A model generated the notes under the pieces. The model was not told the DNA's origin. It saw nothing but the letters and a program-made list of their open reading frames with translations, and ran no database searches. From Cylicocyclus nassatus (lineage: Eukaryota; Nematoda; Chromadorea; Rhabditida; Strongylidae), in contig CATQJL010000223.1 in NCBI GenBank assembly GCA_958299035.1, positions 66,892,371-66,956,370 on the forward strand: a stretch of 64,000 nt of DNA. Reading direction: 5' to 3'. Within the stretch, counting starts at the first letter, position 1, and every line of letters begins with the position of its first letter. The position numbers and the translations under genes are program-made. Below, one piece after another: positions 44,778-56,778 of this stretch.

Positions 44778-46380
44778 AAATACAAAACCCTGTTAGTAAG
44801 TGTTGTTTTCTTCTTAACGCTAGAAGTTTGATAAATAAATTGACCCAACTCCACCATCTTCTTTCCGAATCGAAACCTGCACTTGTAATGATTACGGAGT
44901 CGTGGCTGACCTCAAATATTTCTGACGGTGAGATATGTGGAGGTCTTCCATACGTATTGATTAGAAAAGATCGATCGGGAAGAAGGGGGGGGGGAGGGTG
45001 TGTGCTCTTACCCACAGTGCCATTCTTTTTAAAGAAGTCACGTTTTCTCTTAAGGGTCTCGTATCAGACCTTGTTTGTTTTGATTGCATATGTGAGAATT
45101 CCTGTTTGAATAATTATCGATTCATTCTGGCCTATCAACCGCCTTCGAGCACTGCGGGACAGGACGATCTGCTTGTGTCCTTGATATCTGATCTGGCATC
45201 CTCTTGTAAATCAATAGTGGTTTTGGCGGGAGATTTAAATTTGGATATTGACTGGTCCAATAATACTGCTATGAATTCTAGTTCAAGAAAGTTTCTTTCT
45301 ACTTTTGAGGCATTGAATATGTTACAACATGTTCGATTTTCCGCTCGAGGAGATCGTATACAGGGTGTCCCAAAATAATGTGCACACTGTTTGATTGTTA
45401 ATAGCTCTCTTGTTATGATGTCTTTCGAGAAGCGGTAAGCGCCATTTTGCAGAGCTGGCTTCAACTTAGATTTACAGTGTAGAGCGAATCACCGACTACT
45501 CTTCATTATTGTAGGATTACGGTAGAAACTTGGAACATATGGTGTCACTGTGAAAAAGCTGCCGTTTCAAAGATTTTCAAAAAATTGTGAAAACTTGTGT
45601 AATAGGGTTTTTATGGACGCTGAGTTCAATACTCAACTATTCACAAGATTGCGAAACTTTCTAAACGTTGTAACCGCATTTTTTAGGAACATTGAAAAAA
45701 TGACCGCTACTGCCTATCTGGCATAACTCTTCAATGAAGCATCATATTAAGTTGGGAACTTCTCAGTTAGAATTAGCAACTCTAATTGGCCTAGTGTAAA
45801 AGTTTTCAGGTTGTTTTGTTTTCTTTCTGCGGCAAAATATGACCTTTCATGGCCCAAAACCCTCTTTCAAGTTTCTACCGTAATCTTACAGTAACGGAGA
45901 AAGATGGACGATCCGCTCTATTTTGTAAATCTAAGTTGAAGCAAGCTCTACAAAATAGCGCTTACCGCTTATCGAAAGACCTCATAGTCGGAGAGTTATT
46001 AACAATCAAACAGTGTGCACATTATTTTGGGACACCCTGTATTAGATGTTGTGCTGACAAATACAGAGTCTTTCGCAGACTTTTCGTTACATCCACCTCT
46101 GGGCGATTCAGATCATAACATTGTTGGATTTTCTATGTTGATTGCAAATGGAGAGCTGCCTGAGACCTCGTACTTAGACTTCAAGCATGCCAGAGTAGAT
46201 CAGATCAAATCTCTCTTATCCTCTCTTGACTGGTTCGAAATTTTCGATGGTTTCTTGGATGTAAACGATGTCTACACCCGTTTCCTTTGTGTCTTACGTG
46301 CAATCATAAATCAATATGTGCCACGTAGGACTCGTAGGCAGGGCGTAGTAGAATATCCCGACCACATTCATAAACCTTTT
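44778..46380 (+). pseudogene. LINE endonuclease domain, frameshifted and split
   Basis: The first piece contains LLNARSLINKL and VMITESWLTSNI (about 44811-44925), the start of an apurinic/apyrimidinic-type endonuclease that nicks target DNA. A G-run near 44990 shifts frame. FILAYQPPSS and VVLAGDLNLDIDW (45123-45258) follow. The reading is interrupted at 45360 by the Tc1-type element and resumes at 46042 with VVLTNTE and GDSDHNIVGFS, the conserved SDH motif. Confidence 0.85.
45361..46039. mobile_element. Tc1-type non-autonomous element inserted in LINE
   Basis: 679 bp with inverted repeats of about 150-190 bp beginning CAGGGTGTCCCAAAATAATG, flanked by TA on both sides (45359-45360 and 46040-46041). 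Removing the element and one TA restores the endonuclease frame across the site, so this is a clean TA-target insertion. Relatives: 1-438 and 36865-37389. It has no transposase. Confidence 0.93.
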
Positions 46381-48298
46381 CGACCAGAGACAGAGAATTT
46401 TTGAGCAGTCTCGTGATCCACTGCACAGCGTAACTTTTAAAACGGTTAGCCAAAACCTTGCATATCATTTAAAGAAGTTTATGTCCTACAGAACCAGAAT
46501 GCTCTCTAAGACCAAATACATGAGGGGGATCATTTCTTATATCAAGGACAAAATAAAACGGTCGTCCTCTCAACCAGTGCTCATAGGTAAAGATGGTTCC
46601 TACTGCAGTGCCGATTTTGAAAAAGCGGAGGCCTTCGCTAGCTTTTTTCACAGTCCCTTTTCTTTCCACATGGAATGCCATAGCAACCCAACAAAAGTAA
46701 CAGATGAGAGCTTTCGTTTGCCAATTATCACCCCCGAGATGGTTGCAAAGCAAATTAAAGCTCTGAAAATGTCGCAGTCGGTTACCTCGGACGGCATACC
46801 GCACACATTTTACAGAATGTTTCCCACCCATCTTTTCGTTCCTCTAAGCCACATTTTTAACATTTCTCTAATGACAGGGGAAATCCCTAATCCATGGAAA
46901 GCTGCAGCTGTCACACCTATCCCAAAAGGGAAGGAATCTGCAACGATTAGCAACTACCGCCCGATCAGTATCCTCCCTACATCATTGAAGGTGCTTGAGA
47001 GGATCATTAAGAAACATTTGCTTGAATGGTTAGAACACCTAAATCTCATTCCCATGGAACAACATGGATTCCTAGCAGGATCTTCCACCTGTTCACAGTT
47101 TGGATTGTTCTTTCCGTTGGAACAAGGCATTGGGTGAAGGGAAAGGGGTGGATGTAGTTTACTTCGATCTTAGCAAAGCCTTTGATACCGTTTGTCATGA
47201 GTGCCTTGTGGAGAGATTGAGGTGTATAGGCATAGAGGGCAATTTACTAAATTGGTTTCGATCCTATCTTGAGGACAGAAAGATGATAGTGCGCTTCTCT
47301 TGTGACTTTTCCTTCCCTAGGGAATGCCTATCGGGCGTTCCACAGGGAGGGATTTTGTCGCCCATACTTTTTCTTATATACACACACATGATTTACCTGC
47401 TTTTCTTAAAACGGATACAAGGATTTTTGTGCATGCGTACGCGGATGACATCAAAGTCACTGCAGTCTATAGTGAAACAGAAAAAGAAGCAGTTCAGCAG
47501 GCTTTGGCGAAATCTGTCGAACGTATGTTGCAGTGGACAAATTTTTGGCATCTCAAAGTCAATTTTCGTAAAAGTCAGCATCTCCCCATAGGATCGCTTT
47601 CACTGCACGTTTATAACAATGAGCTAGGTGATATGTTAGTGAGCAGGGAAGTTCGTGATCTTGGCGTGCTTGTTGGCATGGTTTGAACTTTGAGAGCCAT
47701 ATTGACGCGGTAGCGGCCAAGGGCTTGAGGGTTTTGCACTGTCTTTTCAGAAATGTTGCGAGTTCTGATCCTTTTCTTTGGATCAAACTTTTCATAATGT
47801 TCGTGTTGCCACTGATTGAATACTGCGGCCCTGTATGGAGTCCTTATCGCTCCAAGGATATTAACGAAATTGAAAGTGTGCAGAGGACGTTTACCAGAGT
47901 ACTCTACTACCGAGTCTTTCCGGACCCAAGCTATCCGCAGGGTCTACCCCCATATAAAGTTCGCCTGCGCGAGTTGCACCTCAAGAGTCTTTTTTTACAG
48001 AAGGGTAGAAGCTGACTTGATTTTAGCCTATAAGATTCTCAAAGGGGAACTTCGTTTAAAGCCCTCAAGCTACTGGGCGTTTCGTCCGGTATACGGACGG
48101 CATGGCGGTTTTGCCTTTCGACTCAAGCTACCGAGCGCAAATCGTCTGAGGTGTACGAGTTCCTTCTTTTTCAGAGTCGCCAAGTGGCTGGAACGTTTGC
48201 CTACTACTCTTTTATGCCTTAAAAATTCAGCACACTTTAAAATTGCCATCCGAAAAATGGACATTCTGCAAGTGCTAGGCATACGTGACGTGGAATGA
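46355..48298 (+). pseudogene. LINE reverse transcriptase, frameshifted
   Basis: Segments in order: KAAAVTPIPKGKE and NYRPISILPTSLKVLERII (about 46898-47010), LIPMEQHGFLAGSST (47047-47091), VVYFDLSKAFDTV (about 47155-47193), LSGVPQGGILSPILF (about 47328-47372), the catalytic HAYADDIKV (about 47432-47458), and the post-core region ending about 48298 (LIEYCGPVWSP, QRTFTRVLYY). Frame changes separate these pieces. Target-primed reverse transcription is the known role. This copy cannot encode it. Confidence 0.9.
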
Positions 48299-48710
48299 AT
48301 TCATTTGTTGCTGTTCTTGTTTTTTTCACTCGCTTTTTGATCTGCGGGGGTTTCGGTGAGCGGCGGTACTGGCAGCCCCCTGCCAGTAACCCGTTTTGGC
48401 TTATCTGGCGGGGGCGGTCAGTATAGCCGATCGCCGGGCCTCCGCTGTCCCCACGACTTGGGATGCTTGATCGGGCTGACGGGCGAAGAGGGAATGAGCT
48501 GGCCAACGTTTCTTTTATGTATCTGTTTCCTCCAGAGAGTGCAATAGGTTAGACAAGATCTGGATGACTTATTCATTTCAATACGATTGTTCCTTTGTTG
48601 TTTTTTTCTTTCTTTTCATGTTTTCTATCGATTTGTCGTTTTACAATCTGATCTGATTTGATTGTTGTATTGAAGCGTGCCTCTTGGCGTACAAAATAAA
48701 TAAATAAATA

Positions 48711-49055
48711 TAGCTGTTGTAATTCTACAAAGTGACAGCTATACAGATCTGGAAATTGTACAGACGCTCAGTCCTATAACGCTTTTTTTACAAAGAGCTG
48801 CAGGAGTTTTTGAACCCAACGATTCATATAGTATCGTAAAAGCCCACGATCGATTTGATTATCGTGTGTCTCGCGTGCTCATCAAATACAATTTTTAGGG
48901 TAGTTGAATTACACACGCAATGACATGCTAAATGGTAACTCAACGCCCTAATTACTTACTGAATTTGGAATGCATTTCAATGTTAACATTCGCAAAAGGG
49001 TGCGTCATCAATAGGAGAAGTTAGAGTGACAGACTGCTGCAGCTGATGCAATCAG
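48711..49055 (+). repeat. 345-bp direct repeat, 3' copy
   Basis: It starts exactly after the LINE's AAAT tail and repeats the LINE leader. It then diverges at AATCAG, with no ORF1 following. It may be the 5' fragment of a second, tandem LINE copy. Confidence 0.9.
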
Positions 49056-49682
49056 TGCAGCAATGCGGTCACAAGATAAGCGCAGCGAGTACTGCAGTCT
49101 GAGTCTCGACCCACAACAGAGAAGATGCAAGATTGAGTTTTCACCACTAGAAAACGAGTTTTGAAAAGGATGATAAATCACCTGCTATTGACTTGTCAAG
49201 ATCGCTACTCAGCAATTAGCGCTTCGCGTACTTTTGCAGATTCAAACAGTCCCTGGCTGATAAAATTTTTAGATTCAAAATTTTTGTGGGCTCATTAAAT
49301 GTTTATCCACTTCCAATACAGAGCTCAATGCAAGGATTCCTCTCACCTGCTGAAAGAAAGATCTTCACTCAGGTTTACCTTTCAGCATATTGGGTGGCTT
49401 CACCGAAAACAAACAGAAATGTTTCTTTCGGTTGTGAATACTTTCAGAAATGAACCAATAATTGATTGAGAAATCTTACCATCCATCATGGCCACGTTCC
49501 GATACTACTTTCTCAAAATACTCCTGCTGAAAACCTGTTTCCATTTCCCTCTATATGAATTCAACGAGTTTCCCTTTTGACAGTTATCTATTGGACAAAA
49601 TGTTTCGGCTACAAAGTTCTTATCACCAACAGTATTTCAACGAGTTTTTTACCCTTAATCTCTTTTTCTATGGTTGCAGTAA
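49056..49682. other. No recognisable feature
   Basis: Short open frames only, with no repeat or domain recognised. Confidence 0.4.
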
Positions 49683-50079
49683 TCTTAATGCACACATACA
49701 CTTCGGGGCGGGGCGGGTGTCACAGGCTACTTATCGTCATCGATCGATATCGATTTTTTGCGCAGTTTAACCTACGGGGCTGGGAGTTGGTACAAGGGGG
49801 TAGGTGAGTGTGCCAATTACGAATACAATCTTAGTTTTCAAAATTAAACACAAATTTTATCGATTTTATCGATTTTTGGCCAGTTTTGATCTACGGGGCC
49901 TGGAATCAGGGGTGAGAGGGGGGGGGGGGTAAGTGGGGAGGCATGCTGGTTACGAAAAAACGGCGATAGGGAATCGGCAAGTAGAAGTGGGCATAGGGAA
50001 AGGTTTGTACAGGAATAGGGATAGCAACCTTTAACATAGTATCTTGACAGGGCCGGGCGGAGCCGAGTAAGCCAGCTAG
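49683..50079 (+). mobile_element. Helitron copy, 5' end lost
   Basis: It shares GCACACATACA-TTCGGG-type sequence, TCATCGATCGATATCGATTT and CTACGGGGCTGG with the complete copy at 35942. It ends GACAGGGCCGGGCGGAGCCG, AGTAAGCCAG, CTAG then T. Internally the TCGATTTT...CTACGGGGC block is repeated (about 49856-49900). Confidence 0.65.
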
Positions 50080-50433
50080 TGTCCTATACCTTGTACTTTG
50101 AGGCAACAATTATTCAAGACTCAAGGGCTTATGAAGCATATTGAAGTTGATTTCTACAAAATTCTTTCGTCACCTCGAGTCTTTGATAATGGATCTAATT
50201 TTCAGTGCTGTGCAAGTTGTAGTAGTTAGTTGTAGTAGTTGCAAGTACGCGATACCTCATTTACTACAGAAAGTTTTTGTACTTTTCACCCCTAAAATAC
50301 CTTTTATTCCTCTACTGGTCCACATAAATAGGTGTTTGAAGAAATCCCGCTGTTCAAATCAGCGTAGTCTATGCTTACTATTACAAGCTTCACTCTCAAA
50401 AATATGTTTGTAGTTTCTGAGATCATAAAAATA
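50080..50433. other. No recognisable feature
   Basis: A TAGTAGTTAGTTGTAGTAGT run lies at about 50217. Nothing else seen. Confidence 0.4.
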
Positions 50434-51171
50434 TTAGGTTGTCCCATAAGTAAACTCCATTCTCAATTAAATTGAACTGTTTTTATTTCTTAACAGACTT
50501 AGGGTAACATTCGATAGAGCGGAGCAAGCTCTACAAAAAAGCACACATCAAACTACCTAGGTCGTAGTCCAGGCAAAAGTTAGGGACAAAAATCCGTATT
50601 TTTCAGCTACTTTAAAAATCGGATCCAATTCCAAAAACTTCCTACGGGCTTCCAACGTTTCTTATGTCGCAAACACTTATTATTCCCCAAAAATGTATTT
50701 GGAGGATTTTTCCGGAGGCTCAAAGAGGAGAAACAAGGAGGTCCGGTAATGCCAAAATGCCACTTTTTTCAAGTTGTTCATGGTATATCTCGTTTTTAAG
50801 AGATGCACACATGGTCAAAGTTTCAATATTATACTTAGTAAGATTTGTAGTGTACAATGACATATGTGGGAGGGGATGGGGGCGAAATTCGCCATTTTGG
50901 ACTATCTTCTTTTCTCTTTCTACGCGCGAAAAAACCCTAGAAGCATAAGAGCACTACTACGTGCCTAATGTGTAATGACCAAGTCGGAGGTTCGCAATAT
51001 TATTTATTGCAAAAAAAAACAGCTTTCAGGTAACATTTTTTTTCGATTTTGGCTTCAAACTTTACAAGGAGTAGATGGATCCTTGGTGGGCATTTTGTAG
51101 AGCCTCCTAAGTCTGGTAGGAAACCAAAAACTGAATTACTTAGAAGCGAAGTTTATTTTGAGACAAGCTAA
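50434..51171. mobile_element. Mariner-type non-autonomous element, decayed
   Basis: The left end is TTAGGTTGTCCCATAAGTAA. The right end, reversed, reads TTAGCTTGTCTCAAAATAAA. Both continue with CAGACTTAGG and CTCTACAAAA. It is related to the palindromic element at 38851-39802 and the fold-back at 54130-54865. Confidence 0.7.
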
Positions 51172-51397
51172 TTCATAGAAAAAGGAAAACTGATTTTATC
51201 AAATGTTTCACATTCAAGTCTGAAGGTTTTCACGATGGAATTAAATGCAGCAAATTCCTGTGTTACGGAAAAACTCACTGATCTTCTGTTTTCAAACAGG
51301 TTTTACGATGAGTTTTTGCGCACACGTTTGATGTCCTTTTTTGCTTCCTCTCCAAATCATCACCTACTTCCTCATCATGTAATTACGCAACGCACTT

Positions 51398-52090
51398 GGT
51401 GGGAACGTTGAACACTAGCTTTGTGAAGCAATCAATTTTTGCATAAAAGTAAAAACATTGGAAGAAGAGATCTAAGGTTTCAATCACATTGGCACAATTT
51501 ATCAGTGTTCATCAGATAGTCTGTGGCGACTTCAAGACGGAAGGGTGGCGCCTTAGATTTCGAGGGGATGGGTGGCCTTAGATTTTCACAAGGGGAAGGT
51601 TGGCCTTCTTTTACTGCTGTGTTCAAAGCGGTTCATTGCAGTATTTATTCACGGTCGTCCCGGCGGCAATAACACGTGGCTTATCGCTAGAAGAGGTCAC
51701 GCAAAAGGCGTGACGCGGAGGCTCCCGCCGGAGTGCCGAAGCCATGCCAGCACTACGGCAGCGCCGAGCAAGCGTTTCGATCGATACAAGTGTATTTCGT
51801 TGGCGACATCTACCTGTTGAGAATTAGGTCAGCTAGTCCCGCCCCAACGAAACACACGTGAATCGATCGAAACGCTGGCTCGGCGCTGGCGTAGCGCTGG
51901 CATGGCTTCGGCACTCTGGCGGAAGCCGGAGAGAGGAGGGAGGGCGGTAATAGGTTTTGGCATTTGCCAGAACATACTCAAGTTTTGTGAAACAACCAAT
52001 TCTTGCAAAGAAGTAAAAAATCAGAGAAGTTTGATGTTTTAATCAAATTTGCACAATTTATTAGTGTCTTATCAGAGAGCCAGTGTTTGT
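51398..52090. repeat. Diverged ~125-bp direct repeats around a GC-rich palindrome
   Basis: About 51405-51525 and 51965-52085 share TTTTGTGAA(G/A)CAA(T/C)CAAT, AGTAAAAA, CAATCACATTGGCACAATTT (or its variant) and GTG-TCATCAGA. Between them lies the 51718-51929 palindrome. The arrangement suggests an insertion flanked by an old duplication. Confidence 0.6.
51718..51929. repeat. GC-rich inverted repeat, ~87-bp arms
   Basis: The arms contain AGTGCCGAAGCCATGCCAGC and its complement, then GCGCCGAGC / GCTCGGCGC, TTTCGATCGAT / ATCGATCGAAA and TTTCGTTGG / CCAACGAAA. The loop is about 40 nt. It stands out in AT-rich DNA. Confidence 0.85.
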
Positions 52091-52364
52091 ACTTTTATTA
52101 TCTGAGAAGATATTATTTTCTGGGTGTCAGTATTGCATTCTTAGAAAAAACGCTGGTGCATTTTGGTTTCTGCAAAGGATTTGCATTGTTATTGCTATCC
52201 TTCTTCCGGAACACCTCTACAATTTTCAATTGTCTATGCCAAAATAAAGTTCAATATGCCATTGGTTTAAGAATTCAATATTTGAGCAAAACAAATTTCT
52301 GCTGACGTAAGTTCTCAAAGCCTAGTCCCAAATAATCCCATTCTGTCCTAAAAAGTTTTCATTA

Positions 52365-52670
52365 AGGCAGCGTCCCGGCAAAAAAGATGGGTGCTGGGTT
52401 TTTGTGGCGATGTTAAAGTAGACCCGCTACCTAAGCGATGACTGAAGTTTGGAGCGAAAAAGGGGGTCTACCAAGCCTGCAATTCGCCCCTGCCTTGCAT
52501 GCATCTCGCACTCGCCTGAGCCTCCCGTAAGATTCGGGCCACTTTCGGAGCAAATTTCAGGCTCGGTAGACCCCCTTTTTCGCTCCGAACTTCTGTCATC
52601 GCTTAGGTAAGGTGCCTACTTTAACATTGCAACAAAAACCCGGCACCTATCTTTTGCCGGGGCGCTGCCT
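52365..52670. mobile_element. TIR element, 306 bp
   Basis: The ends are AGGCAGCGTCCCGGCAAAA and TTTTGCCGGGGCGCTGCCT. Complementarity continues through GTAGACC, AGCGATGAC and CGCTCCGAACTTC-type sequence, so most of the element folds back. Non-coding. Confidence 0.85.
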
Positions 52671-53862
52671 CTAATGTCTAAGGCTAAGTTGAGTTTTAAT
52701 GATCTATAGTTTTGGTTTTTCTTCTCACAAATGTAACAAACAATGATTATCTTAGTTTTGCAACTTCTATGTTCTGTTTTATACATTTTTAGATAATTTT
52801 TCAGATCAGGAACCAGGGCTCGGTACAGGTGGCTTGCAAAGCAAGCTGGATATCGTTTTTGGGGAAAAAAGCAAAGGGGATATCGTTTCTGCTGAAGAGC
52901 AGACTGTCCTTCGATCTGCTGCCGGCACGCTGCCGGCATGCCGCCAGCAAATAAACAAAGGGTTTGTTTACAGCGAAGTGAAGATGAAATGGCACCGAAA
53001 TAGGTGTGTAGATAGGCAATGGGGAATTGGGACTATGTATGAAAAATTATGAAAAAAATATGTGAACTAAGGGTATGGTAAACTTTTCTCGGGGTTAGGC
53101 GGCTTGAAAGCCACCTGGATGGCCACCTGAGGTGGCTTAGCACAAACAAAGTCATATAATTCCTACTCTTCACATAATTATCTCAAATTTTTTACGTAAA
53201 AGTAATCTACATCCAATTTTCTACAAAATAGCTCTTGTGCCTCCCCAAATCCTCTCCTCCCCGCCTAGTTATAGCCCTCCAAATTATCTGGATGGTAGCG
53301 GCAAAGGTGCTCCAAGCTCGCGGTGGTGCGCGGCGGACACTGCATGCCGCCAACCCGGAGGATACAAACAATCACTAGTTCTTCCTATTATTGTCGGTTT
53401 TGTATTCTATTTCATTCTTTTTGTTTTCATGTTTTTTTTTGTTTGATTTGTTCGTTAGCGTGTCAAGGGGGATGTCGTACTTTTGTGGCGAAGTCAAGGA
53501 AGACTTCGTTTTTTGCATTTTCAACTAGCCACCTCGTGCTGAGCCCTGTCAGGAACTAAAAACTCCGTGGTTTTTAGAGACAAATAGCAATGTGGCGCTT
53601 GATACTACTATGCGTATCCAAATATGCTCGTTCACATTTCCTCTGCAAGTTCCTCCTAGGAATTGCCACTTGATCGGTTCAAGCTGCCATCATTACCCGA
53701 TTTGAACTTGAGAGAATGCCAGATCTTTGTGAGCATCCACGATGTAAGAGTTGCCATGAGTAGTCAGAATTTTTTCACAAATTTTCTCGGCAATTTGACG
53801 TTGAGAATCACATAAAACAAGCTTTCGCACTGATGCGAAGCTCAGCTGGCATAGATAATAGG
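52671..53862. other. Unassigned sequence with GC-rich patches
   Basis: Repeated words GGATATCGTTT (52848, 52879) and CTGCCGGCA / GCCGGCATGCCGCCAGC (about 52919) and GGTGGCTT near 53100-53140 are noted. No gene was recognised. Confidence 0.4.
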
Positions 53863-54082
53863 TACAGTCGAGTAGATTTAGCGGTAAATATAGTGTGCTT
53901 GCACAGAAGGTGAAATGCGGTGAAATTTGCGCGTGAACAAGCAGCCACGTCAGTACCGCGGGTATCATGCGCGCGCAATTGGCCGGCGTCACAGTCGAAA
54001 CTATTTCTTCACGCGCCAATTTCACCGCATTTCACCTTCTGTGCAAGCACACTATATTTACCGCCAAATATACTCGACTGTA
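53863..54082. mobile_element. Tc1-type MITE with long TIRs, 220 bp
   Basis: TA then CAGTCGAGTAGATTTAGCGG at the left is mirrored at the right by CCGCCAAATATACTCGACTG then TA. Complementarity spans about 65-70 bp per arm (TGTGCTTGCACAGAAGGTGA). The TA flanks fit a Tc1/mariner target. Confidence 0.88.
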
Positions 54083-54129
54083 ATCTCGTGGATTTCTAAA
54101 ATTGAATTTTGCCGCATCAAATCATGTAC

Positions 54130-54865
54130 TTCTCAATTCTATTTAGTATTCAAGGTATCATTTAATAGAGCAAACCAAGCTTTATAAGATAGCGTGTAGG
54201 CGTTCGCACCACTTCAAACATCGAGTTAAAAATCTAAAGAGAAGAAGTTTTGGAAGGCCGAATAATTGAGAAAAATTTATATCTTCGTACAAAAAAAAAC
54301 TTCCCGGTGCTCCCACTTGACAACTAACTCCTCACTCGTCATTTATAAAGTTTGTTGCTGTAATTTTTTCTAGTCTAGAAACCTAGCAAAAATTTCAGGC
54401 TTTCATCAAAGAACGCTGTGCTCTCACATAAGTAATTGTAAAGTACAGGCATTCAGATGTCTGCAATTTGGCAGCTTTCTATAAGCTTAGTCCCCACGAA
54501 ATATGAAGTTCAACATGCGACTCATGTAAGAAAAGCTAAACTCGATGTTTCTTATTCAAAACATTGTGGTATACATCTTCTTTCGTGGACAACACAGACC
54601 GCTTTGGTAAAAGCATAAAATTTCCATTTTCTTGATTTTTAGCTCGAAAAATTAAAATGAAGCAACGGCCTTTTTGAACGCCTAGTGACAGCGTATAATA
54701 ACAACTGGAAATTCGGTAAGTTTTTTCTGTACGAAGATGTAATTTTTTCAATTTTTCACGCATCCGAAACATCTCAGTTCAAAACTTCTAACTTGAGTGG
54801 GGCAAACGCCTACATGCCATTATAGAGCTTCCTTTGCTCTATCGAAAAGTACCCTGCACACCAAT
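54130..54865. mobile_element. Decayed fold-back element
   Basis: AATAGAGCAAACCAAGCTTT and TGTAGGCGTTCGC on the left have approximate complements on the right. Internal matches continue inward. Outer termini are eroded. It resembles 38851-39802 and 50434-51171 (the AGAGC(A/G)AAGC...CTCTACAA theme). Confidence 0.65.
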
Positions 54866-56042
54866 TGAAAGCAAAAAAATATGACTTTTGGGAACAGGTC
54901 GAAATACAACATCTAAGACGATATGATGATATGATAATAACAGAAATCATACCCAAAACATTCCTTACGGGCTTTTCTAGGAAAATGACCAAGTCTAAAC
55001 ATAAGGTGGAAGTTGGTTCTCAAATTAGGTTCTCTCTGTACCTCTCAACCCTTTCCCCCCTCTCCTTCTCACCCTAGAAACCTTATAACAAGTTTCCGCA
55101 ACAAACAATTTTTACAGAAAGGGGCTTATGGAATCTCTGACAGCAACGCCTTGCACCAAAGTGCAAAGAAGTCCGATTTGCTGATTAATACTGATGCGAC
55201 TGTTTATAGTATGTATACCTGTTTCTACGCAAAATATTTAAGAGTTTATTCAAAAGTAAAAAACACTATCAAATGTATGCAAAACACTCGAATATATGTA
55301 CATACATACAAGCTTCAAATATCTCACCAAAGTACGAATTACAGGTCTCCAGACATCTCGAGAACGAGATGTTTCACGGATTCGTGCAATTAAATCATGG
55401 TTGTTTGCATGAATCGCCTTTTGAATTCTCTCTACGACTGTATATGTAAGCTCTGGTACACTCTGTTGCTGCTGCGGCTGCCGCTGCCGCAGCTGCTTTT
55501 TCCGCTAACTCACAGAACGCACGACACTGGAAATTTATTTAGTGAGACGCGAATTCTCCTAGGAAAGGCTAGATTTCAAACCTACTGCTCTGTGACAGAA
55601 TGGCATTGTAGTAGAATTAGGCACCAGGATTGACAGAATTAGCACTATTCTGTTTAGAAGCATTGTCTAAAGTGTATCTTAGTTAGAGACGCAAAATCTC
55701 TGGATAAGATTCTGATGACGAGTACGAAGATGAAAAGCGCGAGATAAATGTCCTAGATAATCTACAGCGAGCTATAAAATGCAATACAACAATGACAAGG
55801 TAGATCAAGCGCGTACGTTTATGCGGTCACTGCAATTTATTTTCCAAATAAAATTCTGTCTGTGATGTAGGTTTATCTCAATTGCTGGACGGAAGCAGCT
55901 AGAACAATGAGTAATCTTTATTGAAGTGATTCAGTCCACAGGAAAACGTTCTAGGGTGAGCAGTATTGTGTGTATCTCCATTCAGGTTTACAAAATCTTC
56001 AGTACTATATCTAAAAAAATGTACTTATGCTTGCAACTTCTA
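54866..56042. other. No recognisable feature
   Basis: A GCTGCTGCGGCTGCCGCTGC run lies at about 55469. Short frames only. Confidence 0.4.
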
Positions 56043-56778
56043 TTAGGTTGAACCGAAAGTTCGTTCGCACCATTTTCAAAAAATCATAACTTCTTTCCGT
56101 CACGACGATCTTGCGCAAATTAAGTTTTATTGGAAAGCGTAAAGCATGTAGTTTCCAACAGTCCCCTGGAGACTTTCCAGCATGTTCAGATTGCAGAGAT
56201 AAAAATGAAAGAACGAAAACATCCGAAATTCGGAATTTTTGAGAAACAATTTCAAAAATCTAGAAACTGCGCGATAAAATCCAGAAAAGCCATTATCATA
56301 ATTTTTCTTATATTTGATTACTAGCTGAGTTAAGTTTGTGCTGATCGAGCCCTTCTTTCAAAAGTTATAATTTTTTTGAAAATAATCCCGAAAAATCACT
56401 TTCCTAAGAATTCCTAAGAAATTGATTTTTCGGCATTTTTTTTCAAAAAATCATAACTTTTGAAAAAAGAGCTCGGTCAGCACAAACTTAACTCAATTAG
56501 TAATCAAATATAAGAAAAATTAGGATAATGGCTTTTCTGGATTTTATCGCGCAGTTTCTAGATTTTTGAAATTGTTTCTCAAAAATTCCGAATTTCGGAT
56601 GTTTTCGTTCTTTCATTTTTATCTCTGCAATCTGAACATGCTGGAAAGTCTCCAGGGGACTGTTGGAAACTACATGCTTTACGCTTTCCAATAAAACTTA
56701 ATTTGCGCAAGATCGTCGTGACGGAAAGAAGTTATAATTTTTTGAAAATGGTGCGAACGAACTTTCGGTTCAACCTAA
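56043..56778. mobile_element. Near-perfect palindromic mariner-type element, 736 bp
   Basis: The ends are TTAGGTTGAACCGAAAGTTC and the exact complement, with TA flanks. The arms match almost base for base for more than 300 bp, so the same 64-codon frame appears on both strands with a single residue difference. It carries no transposase and depends on an enzyme encoded elsewhere. Confidence 0.93.

Larger units (their letters stand above)
43689..48712 (+). mobile_element. CR1-like LINE, nearly full-length but inactive
   Basis: The order is a 5' region with a 345-bp segment repeated downstream, a 21-bp hairpin, ORF1, an apurinic-type endonuclease, reverse transcriptase and a (AAAT)n tail at about 48694-48710. 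There is no LTR and no RNase H. Inactivating features are a frameshift at the G-run near 44990, a 679-bp Tc1-type insertion at 45361-46039, and frame changes near 46355, 47100, 47390 and 47690. The two fragments near 0.5 and 3.5 kb belong to related elements. Confidence 0.85.

Noticed and set aside
43689..49055. LTR retrotransposon, because of the direct repeats
   Set aside because: Coding content is ORF1, apurinic endonuclease and LINE-type reverse transcriptase with an AAAT tail. No integrase, protease or RNase H was seen, and the repeats do not start TG or end CA.
56130..56691. Identical 64-codon proteins on opposite strands
   Set aside because: A by-product of a palindromic element, not a gene pair. 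The same applies to 39098-39555.
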